Below, piece by piece: positions 22,073 to 29,748 of a DNA stretch of 55,063 bases. The stretch is from Planctomycetota bacterium. GTDB lineage: Bacteria > Planctomycetota > UBA1135. The notes beneath the pieces were generated by a model. It was not told where the DNA came from, ran no database searches, and saw only the letters and a list, made by a program, of their open reading frames with translations. The first letter of the stretch is position 1. Each line of letters begins with the position of its first letter. A program made the position numbers and the translations under genes. Where the stretch lies: NCBI GenBank assembly GCA_003696625.1, contig RFGR01000051.1:1-55063 (forward strand), given 5' to 3'.

Positions 22073-22680
22073 CCTCCCCCCCCACCGTCCCAGGGCGGCA
22101 CCCGGTCCTGGGGCAGGCCGAGCACGGCCAGGATCTTGGCGCAGACGTGGTCGACCAGATCGAGGACCGTCTGCGGCCGGTGGTAGAAGCCCGGACAGGC
22201 CGGCAGGACGGTCGCGCCGGCCCAGGCCAGTCGCGAGAGGAGGTCGAGGTGGGTCCGGCCGAGCGGGGTCTCGCGCGGCGCCACTACCAGCGGCAGGCCC
22301 TCCTTGAGCGCGACCTGGGCCGCCCGGGCGACCAATCGGTCGGCCCGGCCGCCGGCGATCGCGGCCAGGGTGTCGAGGGAACAGGGCACGATCAGGGCGG
22401 CGTCGCCCAGCGCCGTCCCCGAGGCGGGCGGCGCGCCGATGTCCGTCTCCGGGAACAGCCGCACCCGGGCCCGGTCTTGGCCCGGCGCCAACAGAGGCTC
22501 CGGGGAGTCGCCGAGGACCAGGTCGCACTCCTCGCGCAGCACCCGGCGGGCCGCGGCCGAGTAGCAGAGATCCACCTCCACCCCGGCGGCGACCAGGAGC
22601 TGGAGGGTGCGCAGGCCGTAGAGGGCCCCGCTGGCGCCGGTGACGCCGAGGAAGACCTTGCGCGGGACGGGGGCGGTCAT
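22069..22680 (-). CDS. ubiX: UbiX-like flavin prenyltransferase
   Basis: Makes prenylated FMN, the cofactor of UbiD-type decarboxylases. The 203 residues match family length. Seen: KVFLGVTGASGALYGLRTL (flavin-binding GASG), IVPCSLDTLAAIAGGRADRL, PLVVAPRETPLGRTHLDLL (conserved PRETPL) and PACPGFYHRPQTVLDLVDHV (the PAFY-like segment, here PGFYHRP). The ATG at 22680 shares ATGA with the CPBP gene, and its stop shares ATGA with ubiA. Beside a UbiA homologue this may act in late menaquinone synthesis (MqnM-type) together with a UbiD homologue not in this window. Confidence 0.93.
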   Translation of the reverse strand: MTAPVPRKVFLGVTGASGALYGLRTLQLLVAAGVEVDLCYSAAARRVLREECDLVLGDSPEPLLAPGQDRARVRLFPETDIGAPPASGTALGDAALIVPCSLDTLAAIAGGRADRLVARAAQVALKEGLPLVVAPRETPLGRTHLDLLSRLAWAGATVLPACPGFYHRPQTVLDLVDHVCAKILAVLGLPQDRVPPWDGGGGG

Positions 22681-23399
22681 CCGAGGAGCAGGATGGCATC
22701 GTAGGCGGCGTGGGCGTAGGCCACCACGGCCAGCCCCCGAAGCCGCCAGAGAACGCCGAGCAGGACCCCGGCCAGGAACAGGAAGGTGAGATCGGCCGCG
22801 CCGACCGTTCCTTCCCGCCCCCAGGCGTGGGCCAGGGCGAAGGCGAGGGAGGACAGGAACAGAGCCAGCGGGAAGGACAGGACCGGCTCCGCGCCCTGCC
22901 AGCCGAGACCGCGGAAGAACCCGCGCAGGAGCAGGCGCAGGCCGGCCAGCAGTCCGGCCCGAAAGAGGAGTTCCTCGTAGAGGCCGGCACCGGCGGCGAG
23001 CGCCAGTCGACCGTGCCAGTCGGCGGGAGTTCCGGCCCAGGCCAGCGGCGGCGAGCCGACCGGCGCCAGCGAGGTGAGCAAGCGCAGCGCCGGCCCGAGC
23101 AGGAAGCCCCAGGCCACGCCCTCCCCGAGGCGGAAGAGGGCGCCGGTCCGCCAGGGCAGGCCGAGAAGGCGAATCCGGCCGACCGCCCACAGCACCCCGA
23201 TCGCCAGCCCGGCCGCCAGCAGCCAAGAGCCGGCCGAACCCAGCCGTTCAAGGAGCTGGAGGACGAAACCGAAGGCGGCGCTGCCGGCCCGGCGCCAGCC
23301 GCTGAGGTGAATCAACCCGAGCGGCAGCAGCAGGAGCAGGGTCAGGGCGGGGTCCGCGGCCGCGGTGATCGGGTCGACCGGACGGCGCGGTCCGCTCAC
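22677..23399 (-). CDS. CPBP-family intramembrane glutamic endopeptidase
   Basis: A 240-residue membrane protein of the CAAX prenyl protease 2/bacteriocin-processing (Abi) family. The three motifs are present: EELLFRAGLL (EExxxR), SSLAFALAHAW (FxxxH) and VVAYAHAAYDAI (HxxxD). At least six hydrophobic segments are visible. The GTG start at 23399 forms GTGA with the ubiE stop, so the longer track frame is a shadow. The gene sits inside a quinone-synthesis operon; substrate unknown. The family includes real CAAX-type proteases and immunity or processing proteins, and nothing here separates them. Confidence 0.88.
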   Translation of the reverse strand: MSGPRRPVDPITAAADPALTLLLLLPLGLIHLSGWRRAGSAAFGFVLQLLERLGSAGSWLLAAGLAIGVLWAVGRIRLLGLPWRTGALFRLGEGVAWGFLLGPALRLLTSLAPVGSPPLAWAGTPADWHGRLALAAGAGLYEELLFRAGLLAGLRLLLRGFFRGLGWQGAEPVLSFPLALFLSSLAFALAHAWGREGTVGAADLTFLFLAGVLLGVLWRLRGLAVVAYAHAAYDAILLLG

Positions 23400-24103
23400 G
23401 GGGCCCCGGCCGGGCGCCGACCGGTGACGAGACGGGCCACCCCGCCGCTCAGCGGCCGGTGGCGGAGATCCTGGAAACCGGCCGCCTCGGCCCAGGCCAG
23501 GAATTCCTCCGGCCGGGCGAAGCCGTCCACCGAGGCGGGCAGGTAGTCGTAGGCGCCGGTCCGGCCGGCCCGGGTCAGGCGGGCGAGCCGGGGCAGGAGG
23601 TGGTGGAAGTAGCAGCCGAACAGGCCCCGCCAGAGCGGGTTCGGGATCCGGAAGAACTCGAGAACGGCCAGGCGGCCGCCGGGCGCGAGGACACGGGCGC
23701 ACTCCCGCAGCGCCCGAACCGGATCCTCGACGTTGCGGATGCCGAAGGCGATGCTCAGGGCGTCGAAGGAAGCGTCCGCGAACGGGAGCCGCTGGGCGTC
23801 GGCCTGGACCAGGCGCAGGGGCCGGCGGCGCCGCTCGGCCTTGGCCCGCGCGAGCGGCAGCATCGGCCCGGTGAAGTCGGCGCCGGTGGTGACCGCCCCG
23901 GCCGCGGCCAGTTCGAGAGCGAGGTCGCCGGTGCCGCAGCAGAGGTCGAGGGCCCGGTCGCCGGGCCGGAGGGCGAGGCTGCGGACGGCCCGCCGCCGCC
24001 AGCGGCGATCGATGCCGAGCGAGAGGGTCCGGTTGAGGAGGTCGTACTGCGGAGCGATCTCCCCGAACATCCGCTGGATCTCGGCGCCGGGCGGGGCAGG
24101 CAT
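23396..24103 (-). CDS. ubiE: Demethylmenaquinone methyltransferase (UbiE/MenG family)
   Basis: SAM-dependent C-methyltransferase for the last step of menaquinone synthesis. The 235 residues show the UbiE opening MFGEIAPQYDLLNRTLSLGID, SAM motif I ALDLCCGTGDLALEL, DALSIAFGIRNVED and LEFFRIPNP, all close to UbiE/MenG. It leads the minus-strand operon ubiE-CPBP-ubiX-ubiA-holA-mutL. A GATAAT -10-like element lies eight bases upstream of the ATG. It follows a strong hairpin that probably ends the lipoprotein transcript. Confidence 0.95.
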   Translation of the reverse strand: MPAPPGAEIQRMFGEIAPQYDLLNRTLSLGIDRRWRRRAVRSLALRPGDRALDLCCGTGDLALELAAAGAVTTGADFTGPMLPLARAKAERRRRPLRLVQADAQRLPFADASFDALSIAFGIRNVEDPVRALRECARVLAPGGRLAVLEFFRIPNPLWRGLFGCYFHHLLPRLARLTRAGRTGAYDYLPASVDGFARPEEFLAWAEAAGFQDLRHRPLSGGVARLVTGRRPAGAP

Positions 24104-24111
24104 GGCCCGGC

Positions 24112-24117
24112 ATTATC
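24112..24117 (-). promoter_or_regulatory. -10-like element 8 nt before ubiE
   Basis: On the minus strand this reads GATAAT (5/6 match), ending eight bases before the ubiE ATG, with no Shine-Dalgarno sequence. It fits the leaderless pattern seen at other operon heads here. Confidence 0.5.
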
Positions 24118-24146
24118 CCGGCCGCGGCGGCCGCGGCCAAGGACGT

Positions 24147-24176
24147 CGGGCCGGAGCGCGGCGGCGCTCCGGCCCG
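24147..24176 (-). terminator. 13-bp perfect GC-rich hairpin after the lipoprotein gene
   Basis: A perfect 13-bp inverted repeat (cgggccggagcgc / gcgctccggcccg) with a 4-base loop (ggcg) begins 20 bases past the lipoprotein stop and upstream of ubiE. No U-tract follows on the minus strand (ACGTCCTTGG), so it is either a non-canonical terminator or an RNA 3'-end stabiliser. It is the strongest hairpin noticed in the window. Confidence 0.6.
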
Positions 24177-24195
24177 TCACGGCCGAGATCGGCGC

Positions 24196-27100
24196 TTACT
24201 GGCGCCAGTAGTCGCACAGGACCTGCAGGCCCGGCACGCTGATCGAGGGCACGAAGAGGGTCCCGGAGGAGATGTCCACCACGTCCAGGATGCCGTTCGA
24301 GTTCGCCACGAACAGGAACTGCGGCTCGGCGACCGTCAGCAGGCCGGCGGTGGTCCGGACCAGGGACTTGGACGAGTGGTTGATGAACTTGTTGCTGGCG
24401 TACTGAGAGGTGATGACCGACATGCCGCCCCAGTTCGAGAGGTTGTCGAGGGCGATGTCGACGACCGACGAAGAGGAGAGGATGTTGGTGTACTCCCGCC
24501 GGACCGCGAATTCCTTGGACCGGAAGTTCGGGTCGGGTACGAAACCATTCAGCGCCAGGTTCCGGGTGCCGAACGGGGCGTCCTTGAGGTGGAGGTTGGA
24601 GACGGCGCCGAGACCGTTCTTGCGGTGGGCGATGAAAGTGCCGTGGAAGAAGCTGTTGGTGTCGGGTTGGATGGCCGTCGGGCTGTCGAAGCCGGACTGG
24701 CCCTGCAGGGCCGGGATGCCGATGAAGTCGTCGAAGCCGATGCCCTGGACGCCGTCCGGCCCGGACTCGAAGATCGTCGCCGAGCCGTCCTGGGCCAGGA
24801 CGACGGCGTAGTAGAGGCCGGTCTGGAAGCCGAAGTTCTGGTCGCGGTTGGTCACCGCGATCAGCCGCGGCTGGGCCACGCCCGGAATGATCTTGCGCAC
24901 CTCGAGGTCGCCGGAGGAGATGATCGCCATCGAGTTGGAATCCTCGCAGACGACCAGGATGTCCTCGTCATCCGGCTGCCAGACGATTTCCGACGGCGCC
25001 AGGCCGACTCGGTTGTTGATCGTGTCGACCAGGGAGGTGACCTTGACCACCTGGTGGAAGGTCGGCGAGTTCGGGTTGGTGTCGATGAAGGTGACCGTGT
25101 TCGTGCCCTTGTTGCTGACCGCCAGCAGGTTGAGGTCGGGCGCGATGGCGAGGTCGCGCGGGTCGGCGACCGGGATCCGGTCGATCACCGTCATCCGGTT
25201 GCTGTTCAGGACCACGACCTGGTTCGAGTCGGAGTCCAGGACGTAGAGCAGGTGGCCGACCTGCTGCCGCAGGGTGAAGGTCGGGCAGACGACGTTGGCC
25301 GGGGCCGGGCCGTAGAAGCCGGCGTAGTGCTGGACGGTGGTCAGCAGCCCGCTGGGGCCTTGCCCGCCGAGTTGACCGAAGGCGTCGCCCGGACCGAGCA
25401 GGTTGACCACGCTCGGGTTGAGCGGCGTCGTCGGCTCCTCGGTCATGATCAGCGGCGCGAAGCAGGACGGCGCGAGCTGGATCCGCGGCGGGTTCGGGTG
25501 CGGCGCGTGGCTGATCGAGTTGCCCGGGTAGATCGCGCCCTGGTTGAGCGGGTGGGACTGGAAGGAGGCGCTGGCGCACAGGTTCTGGCCGCCGCTCAGG
25601 CACTCGAAGTTGTTGAACAGCAGGTCGAGCGGGTGGCCGAGCATCATGTCGGCGACGGTGCCGACCGTCTCGCTGGTGACCAACTGGGTGCTCAGGGAGC
25701 TGTCCTTGGCCAGGGTGAAGACCCCCGCCGAGCCGCCGGCGATCGTGCTGGGATCGGCGGCCAGCGGCGGGAACATGTTCTGCGCCTGCGGACTGGTCAG
25801 ATTCAGGTTGAACGGGAACTTCGAGATGTCGCCGACGTCGTAGAGCGGGTCGGCGTAGTTGTGGGTCGGGTCGCCGGTGCCCTGGCCGAAGCCGTCGAGG
25901 TCGAGGACCCGGATGCCGCCGGCGGTGCCGCCGCCGTTCGAGGCCAGATAGATCGCGCCGGGCGCGACCGGGGCGTTGACCAGTCCCGGGCACTCGCCGC
26001 TGACCTCGAAGGTGATCTGGTGCGACTCGAGGGTGTTCGGGTCGCCGTTCAAGAACAGGTCGACGGCGGCGTTGAAGAAGTAGGTGATGAAGGCCTGCGC
26101 GGCCGACCCGTTCGGGTCGGAGCCGGGGAACGGCACCACCGGCCGGACCAGGAACTGGGTGAAGTCGTAGGGGCTGACCGGCATCACCGTATAGGGCAGC
26201 GAGACGGTCTGGCCGGGCGGCGGGAAGCCCTCCGGCACCCCGGGCAGGAACTCGACCGTGAACTCGTTCGACAGCGCCGGCGGCACCGAGCTCGGCAGCG
26301 GGCCGACCGAGTACGGCTGGCAGGACTCGTCGAACCAGAAGTGGATCTCCTGGTCGCAGGGGACGTTGATCGCCAGGTTGATCGGCTCGGTGACGTAGGT
26401 GCCGGCGACCCCGTCGAGCAGCGGTCGCGGCGAGCCGGTGTCGCCGCCGACGGTGGAGGTGGCCACCCCCGGATCGGTCAGGATCCGGCCCTCCTTGGAG
26501 CGGATCGAGTCGTCGATGACGATCCGGATGATCCGATTCTCGGGGAAGGTCTCGAAGGTCGAGAGGTCGCCGTCGGAATCGACCACGAAGACGAAGGTCG
26601 TGCGGTCGATGTTGTTGCCGGCGTTCTGGAAGGAGCCGTCCTGAAGGCCGATGTCGGTGCCGGGGAAGCCGACCCCCGGCGTCAGGCTGACGCCGTTGCG
26701 CTTGACCGTGACCGGCAGGACGTGGTTGCGGCCGTCCTTCTTGACCCAGCGCTCGAGTCGCGGCGGGTTGCCGTAGTAGGTCAGGCCGTTGATGAAGCCG
26801 CGGCCCTTGACCTGCTCGGAGTAGCCGGTGGCCGGGTCGTAGGCGACGACCTGGAGAGCGCCGGTGAGGCCGTTGTTGGACAAGCCGCCGGCGGTCCGGT
26901 CGAGGATCGAGTCGATGTCCAGCGAGCGCGAGAAGCGGACGACGACGAAGTGGTTGCCGGGCGCCTGGCTGATCGAGGGGACGATGGCGTCGGTCGGCCA
27001 GGTCGCCGGCGGCAGCACCGGGTTCTCCTCCGAGGGCCGGTTGGCCAAAAGGTCGTCGAGGGTCCGGATCTCGACCAGCTGGTCCGGCGAGACCTCCCCG

Positions 27101-27285
27101 GTGACCGGGTCGACCCGGTGGACGACGTGCGGCAGCAGGCGGCCGAAGCCGTTGTTCACCTCCTCGATGAAGAAGGAGGAGGAGGTCGCGTTCGAATCCA
27201 GCAGGCCGCCGCTGCTGGACCCGCAGCCGGCAAGGCCGAACAGGGGCAGCGTGGACGCGGCGAGAGCGAGGAGGCGTCGATTCAT
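24196..27285 (-). CDS. Large lipoprotein with YVTN/YncE-like beta-propeller region
   Basis: A 1029-residue exported lipoprotein. The ATG at 27285 gives a clean signal with lipobox LFGLAGC (C21) followed by a Gly/Ser linker; the track start at 27423 would bury it. The N-terminal half (about 40-450) has Ig/Big-like strands such as NHFVVVRFSRSLDIDSIL and is rich in Asn, Asp, Thr and Pro. The C-terminal half has repeated blades: HLLYVLDSDSNQVVVLNSNR, LNLLAVSNKGTNTVTFIDTN, ILVVCEDSNSMAIISSGDLE and LFVANSNGILDVVDISSG, a propeller of the surface-protein type. About ten cysteines suggest an oxidised, surface location. Transcribed alone with a leader of about 130 bases. Ligand unknown. Confidence 0.87.
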   Translation of the reverse strand: MNRRLLALAASTLPLFGLAGCGSSSGGLLDSNATSSSFFIEEVNNGFGRLLPHVVHRVDPVTGEVSPDQLVEIRTLDDLLANRPSEENPVLPPATWPTDAIVPSISQAPGNHFVVVRFSRSLDIDSILDRTAGGLSNNGLTGALQVVAYDPATGYSEQVKGRGFINGLTYYGNPPRLERWVKKDGRNHVLPVTVKRNGVSLTPGVGFPGTDIGLQDGSFQNAGNNIDRTTFVFVVDSDGDLSTFETFPENRIIRIVIDDSIRSKEGRILTDPGVATSTVGGDTGSPRPLLDGVAGTYVTEPINLAINVPCDQEIHFWFDESCQPYSVGPLPSSVPPALSNEFTVEFLPGVPEGFPPPGQTVSLPYTVMPVSPYDFTQFLVRPVVPFPGSDPNGSAAQAFITYFFNAAVDLFLNGDPNTLESHQITFEVSGECPGLVNAPVAPGAIYLASNGGGTAGGIRVLDLDGFGQGTGDPTHNYADPLYDVGDISKFPFNLNLTSPQAQNMFPPLAADPSTIAGGSAGVFTLAKDSSLSTQLVTSETVGTVADMMLGHPLDLLFNNFECLSGGQNLCASASFQSHPLNQGAIYPGNSISHAPHPNPPRIQLAPSCFAPLIMTEEPTTPLNPSVVNLLGPGDAFGQLGGQGPSGLLTTVQHYAGFYGPAPANVVCPTFTLRQQVGHLLYVLDSDSNQVVVLNSNRMTVIDRIPVADPRDLAIAPDLNLLAVSNKGTNTVTFIDTNPNSPTFHQVVKVTSLVDTINNRVGLAPSEIVWQPDDEDILVVCEDSNSMAIISSGDLEVRKIIPGVAQPRLIAVTNRDQNFGFQTGLYYAVVLAQDGSATIFESGPDGVQGIGFDDFIGIPALQGQSGFDSPTAIQPDTNSFFHGTFIAHRKNGLGAVSNLHLKDAPFGTRNLALNGFVPDPNFRSKEFAVRREYTNILSSSSVVDIALDNLSNWGGMSVITSQYASNKFINHSSKSLVRTTAGLLTVAEPQFLFVANSNGILDVVDISSGTLFVPSISVPGLQVLCDYWRQ

Positions 27286-27379
27286 CGATTCCGGGATCTG
27301 GACCGGGGGGGTTCCTTCCAGGCAGCAACGATCATGCCAGCTCCCGGGACCGGGGAAGGGGGAATCCGGGAGGCGACAG

Positions 27380-27407
27380 CGCACGGCCGCCGTGCGTGGC
27401 CGCACGG
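27380..27407 (-). repeat. Three alternating inverted-repeat arms in the lipoprotein leader
   Basis: Three 7-base arms read cgcacgg (27380-27386), ccgtgcg (27390-27396) and cgcacgg (27401-27407). The middle arm can pair with either side, giving two mutually exclusive hairpins with 3- and 4-base loops. On the minus strand they lie close behind a TAGAAT -10-like element, near the predicted 5' end of the lipoprotein mRNA. They could form an attenuator or RNA switch, or be a protein operator. Confidence 0.45.
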
Positions 27408-27421
27408 CACCAGGGCCGGCC

Positions 27422-27427
27422 ATTCTA
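27422..27427 (-). promoter_or_regulatory. -10-like element of the lipoprotein gene
   Basis: On the minus strand this reads TAGAAT. Initiation about seven bases downstream would give a leader of about 130 bases before the ATG at 27285, including the alternating hairpin arms. The ATG at 27423 overlaps the element and so is unlikely to be used. Confidence 0.4.
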
Positions 27428-27491
27428 GGGCCGGGCGCCCCCCAGGCTACCGAATCCGGGCCGAGGAATGGAATCGGCTGCCGTCAGGCGG

Positions 27492-27497
27492 CAAAAT
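27492..27497 (+). promoter_or_regulatory. Weak -10-like element 6 nt before ruvB
   Basis: CAAAAT (4/6 match) ends six bases before the ruvB ATG, the same spacing as TAGAAT-type elements at other genes. No Shine-Dalgarno sequence is seen. Weak on sequence; kept because of the spacing. Confidence 0.3.
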
Positions 27498-27503
27498 CCG
27501 GGC

Positions 27504-28520
27504 ATGGACCGCCCCTCCTCGTTCCAGGCCCGGGCCCGATCCCGCCGCGAGGAGGAGGACGAGCGCAGCCTCCGCCCGGCCCGATTCCGGGACTTCCTGG
27601 GCCAGGAGCGGCTGCTCGGCCCCCTCCAGGTCATGATCCGGGCCGCCGAGGAGCGGGGCGAGACCCTCGAGCACCTCCTCTTCTCGGGCCTGCCCGGCCT
27701 CGGCAAGACCAGCCTGGCCCTGGCCCTCGCCGCCGAGTTGGGGGCCCCTCTCAAGGTCACCAGCGGCCCGGCCCTGGAGCGAGCCCGGGATCTCGTCGGC
27801 ATCCTCTCCAGCCTCGAGGCCGGAACCGTCCTGTTCGTGGACGAGATCCACCGCCTGCCCAAGGTGGTCGAGGAGTACCTCTACGGGGCCATGGAGCGGT
27901 TCCGAATCGAGTTCACCCTCGATCAGGGGGTCCACGCCCGGCTCCTCAAGCTCGACGTCCAACCGTTCACCTTGGTCGGGGCGACCACCCGCGAGGCGCT
28001 GCTGTCGGCGCCGTTCCGGTCCCGCTTCGGCCAGGTCTTCCGCTTCGAGCCCTACAGCGAGGAGGCCCTGGGACGGATCCTGACCCGGTCGGCCGGGATT
28101 CTCGGGGTCGAGGCCGAGCCCGAGGCGCTGGCGATCCTGGCCCGGCACGCCCGCGGCAGCCCCCGGATCGCCAACCGCCTGCTCCGCCGGGCCCGGGACG
28201 TGGCCCAGGTCGAGGGCTCCGGCCGGATCGACCGGGAGTCCGTCCGCCGGACCTTCGCGATGCTGGGCATCGATCAGCACGGTCTCGAGCGCGCCGACCG
28301 CAAGGTGCTCGAGGCGCTCGCCGCCGCCGGGGGCCGCCCGCTCGGTCTGAAGAACCTAGCCGTGGCCGTGGACGAGGAGGAGGACACGCTGGCCGACGTC
28401 TACGAACCCTGGTTGATCCGTCGGGGCCTGATCGCCCGCACGCCCCAGGGTCGGGTGCTGCAGGAGGCCGGCTGGACCCTGCTCGGCCTCGAGCCGCCGC
28501 GGGCGACGGACGACGGCTGA
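27504..28520 (+). CDS. ruvB: Holliday junction branch migration helicase RuvB
   Basis: AAA+ motor that drives branch migration with RuvA. The 338 residues carry ARFRDFLGQERLLGPLQVMI, Walker A GLPGLGKTSLALAL, Walker B LFVDEIHRLPKVVEEYLY, the hairpin region FTLVGATTREALLSAPFRSRFG with sensor and Arg-finger residues, and the C-terminal winged helix ending in YEPWLIRRGLIARTPQGRVL. The ATG at 27504 matches the usual N-terminus better than the track start at 27468. ruvA and ruvC are not adjacent. The next gene begins two bases after the stop, forming ruvB-spoIID-tgt. Confidence 0.97.
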   Translation: MDRPSSFQARARSRREEEDERSLRPARFRDFLGQERLLGPLQVMIRAAEERGETLEHLLFSGLPGLGKTSLALALAAELGAPLKVTSGPALERARDLVGILSSLEAGTVLFVDEIHRLPKVVEEYLYGAMERFRIEFTLDQGVHARLLKLDVQPFTLVGATTREALLSAPFRSRFGQVFRFEPYSEEALGRILTRSAGILGVEAEPEALAILARHARGSPRIANRLLRRARDVAQVEGSGRIDRESVRRTFAMLGIDQHGLERADRKVLEALAAAGGRPLGLKNLAVAVDEEEDTLADVYEPWLIRRGLIARTPQGRVLQEAGWTLLGLEPPRATDDG

Positions 28521-28521
28521 G

Positions 28522-29748
28522 ATGGGCCGGACTTCCGCCGGCCCTTCGCGGCTGTTCGCCTTCCTGGCCCTCCTCGGCGCAATCTGGGGCGGCAGCCTGC
28601 TGCTCGACCGGAGCCGCCGACCGCAGCCGCCGCGGCCGGGTGGACCGGCCGACCCCCGGCCGCCGGTCCTGCTCGCGCTCGATCGCTTCACCGGCGTTCG
28701 CTCGGCCGGCCTGGGCGTCCGCGGCCGCTACCGCCTGCTCGACGACGACGGCATCGAGCTGTTCACCGGCGACGATTTCCGCGGCGAGCTGGAACTGGAC
28801 GAGGCCGGCCTGCGGCTCGGGTCCTGGCGGATCCGGCGCGATCGCTGCTGGATCGTACCGGACGGGGACCAGGCCCTCGAACTCGAGGGCTCCCGCTACG
28901 CCGGCCGGCTTCGCTGCGAGGTGGACCGGACCGACCGTGGCCTGGCCGACTCCTTCTCCCTCCTCCTCGAGCTGCCGCTCGAGGACTACGTCCTCGGGGT
29001 CGTCTGCGGCGAGCTGCCGACCCGCGCCGCCGGCGCCGGGGAGGCCCTCCGGGCCCAGGCGGTGGCGGCCCGAACCTTCGCCCTCTGGAACCTGCGGCGG
29101 GGGCGGCGGACCCTCCGGGACACGGCCTCCGACCAGCGTTTCCGCGGTCTGGACTGGGTCACGGACGAGGCCCGGCGTGCGGTCGAGGACACCCGCGGCC
29201 TGGTCCTGGTCTGGGAAGGCGATCTCCTGCCGGCCTGGTTCCACGCCGACTGCGGCGGCGGCACCTCCGACGCCGCGGCGGTCGGCTTCGCCCGCAAGAA
29301 ACTGCCCCCCCTGGCCGGCGTGCCGGACCCGGAGTGCGCTGCGACTCCTCCCTGGCGGCGGATCGTTCCGGCCGACGTCCTCGACCGGCTGGCGGTCCAC
29401 GACGGCCTCGGTCGAAGCTTGGAGAAGATCGTCCCGCAGCGCCGCGATCCGGCCTCGGGGCGGCTGCTCGAGGCGGTCCTGGTCGGCGAGGAGGCCAGCC
29501 TCCCCTACCGCGGCGAGGATCTGCGCCGGGCCCTGTCGCTGCCCAGTATGGTCCTGCTCTCCCTCCAGCCCCGCCCCGACGGCTCGCTGGTCGTCACCGG
29601 CCGCGGCCGCGGCCACGGGGTCGGCCTCTGCCAGGAGGGCGCCCTCCGCCGGAGCCGGGCCGGGGTCGGCTGGGCCGAGATCCTCGCCCACGACTACCCC
29701 GGCGCCCGGATCGTCTCCCTGGCCGAGTTGGACCGGGGACACCCATGA
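28522..29748 (+). CDS. SpoIID/LytB-domain cell-wall protein
   Basis: A 408-residue membrane-anchored protein with an N-terminal hydrophobic segment (LFAFLALLGAIWGGSLLL), a Pro-rich linker and a SpoIID domain. Diagnostic parts are LEDYVLGVVCGELP, ALRAQAVAARTFALWNL, WFHADCGGGTSDAA and the C-terminal GRGRGHGVGLCQEGALRR. SpoIID is a peptidoglycan lytic transglycosylase of sporulation, while LytB is an amidase enhancer; in non-sporing bacteria these homologues are wall-remodelling proteins. It lies between ruvB and tgt, where many bacteria keep queA. It overlaps tgt by ATGA. The general family is clear, the activity is not. Confidence 0.9.
   Translation: MGRTSAGPSRLFAFLALLGAIWGGSLLLDRSRRPQPPRPGGPADPRPPVLLALDRFTGVRSAGLGVRGRYRLLDDDGIELFTGDDFRGELELDEAGLRLGSWRIRRDRCWIVPDGDQALELEGSRYAGRLRCEVDRTDRGLADSFSLLLELPLEDYVLGVVCGELPTRAAGAGEALRAQAVAARTFALWNLRRGRRTLRDTASDQRFRGLDWVTDEARRAVEDTRGLVLVWEGDLLPAWFHADCGGGTSDAAAVGFARKKLPPLAGVPDPECAATPPWRRIVPADVLDRLAVHDGLGRSLEKIVPQRRDPASGRLLEAVLVGEEASLPYRGEDLRRALSLPSMVLLSLQPRPDGSLVVTGRGRGHGVGLCQEGALRRSRAGVGWAEILAHDYPGARIVSLAELDRGHP

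Noticed and set aside
27286-27423. Upstream start (27423) for the lipoprotein in the ORF track
   Set aside because: It would place 46 non-signal residues before the signal peptide and overlaps the -10-like element; the ATG at 27285 gives a proper lipobox.
24376-27636. 1086-residue plus-strand ORF antisense to the lipoprotein
   Set aside because: Low-complexity Arg/Gly/Asp/Val translation with no motif; typical antisense shadow in a GC-rich gene. The minus-strand lipoprotein has a signal, lipobox and propeller repeats.
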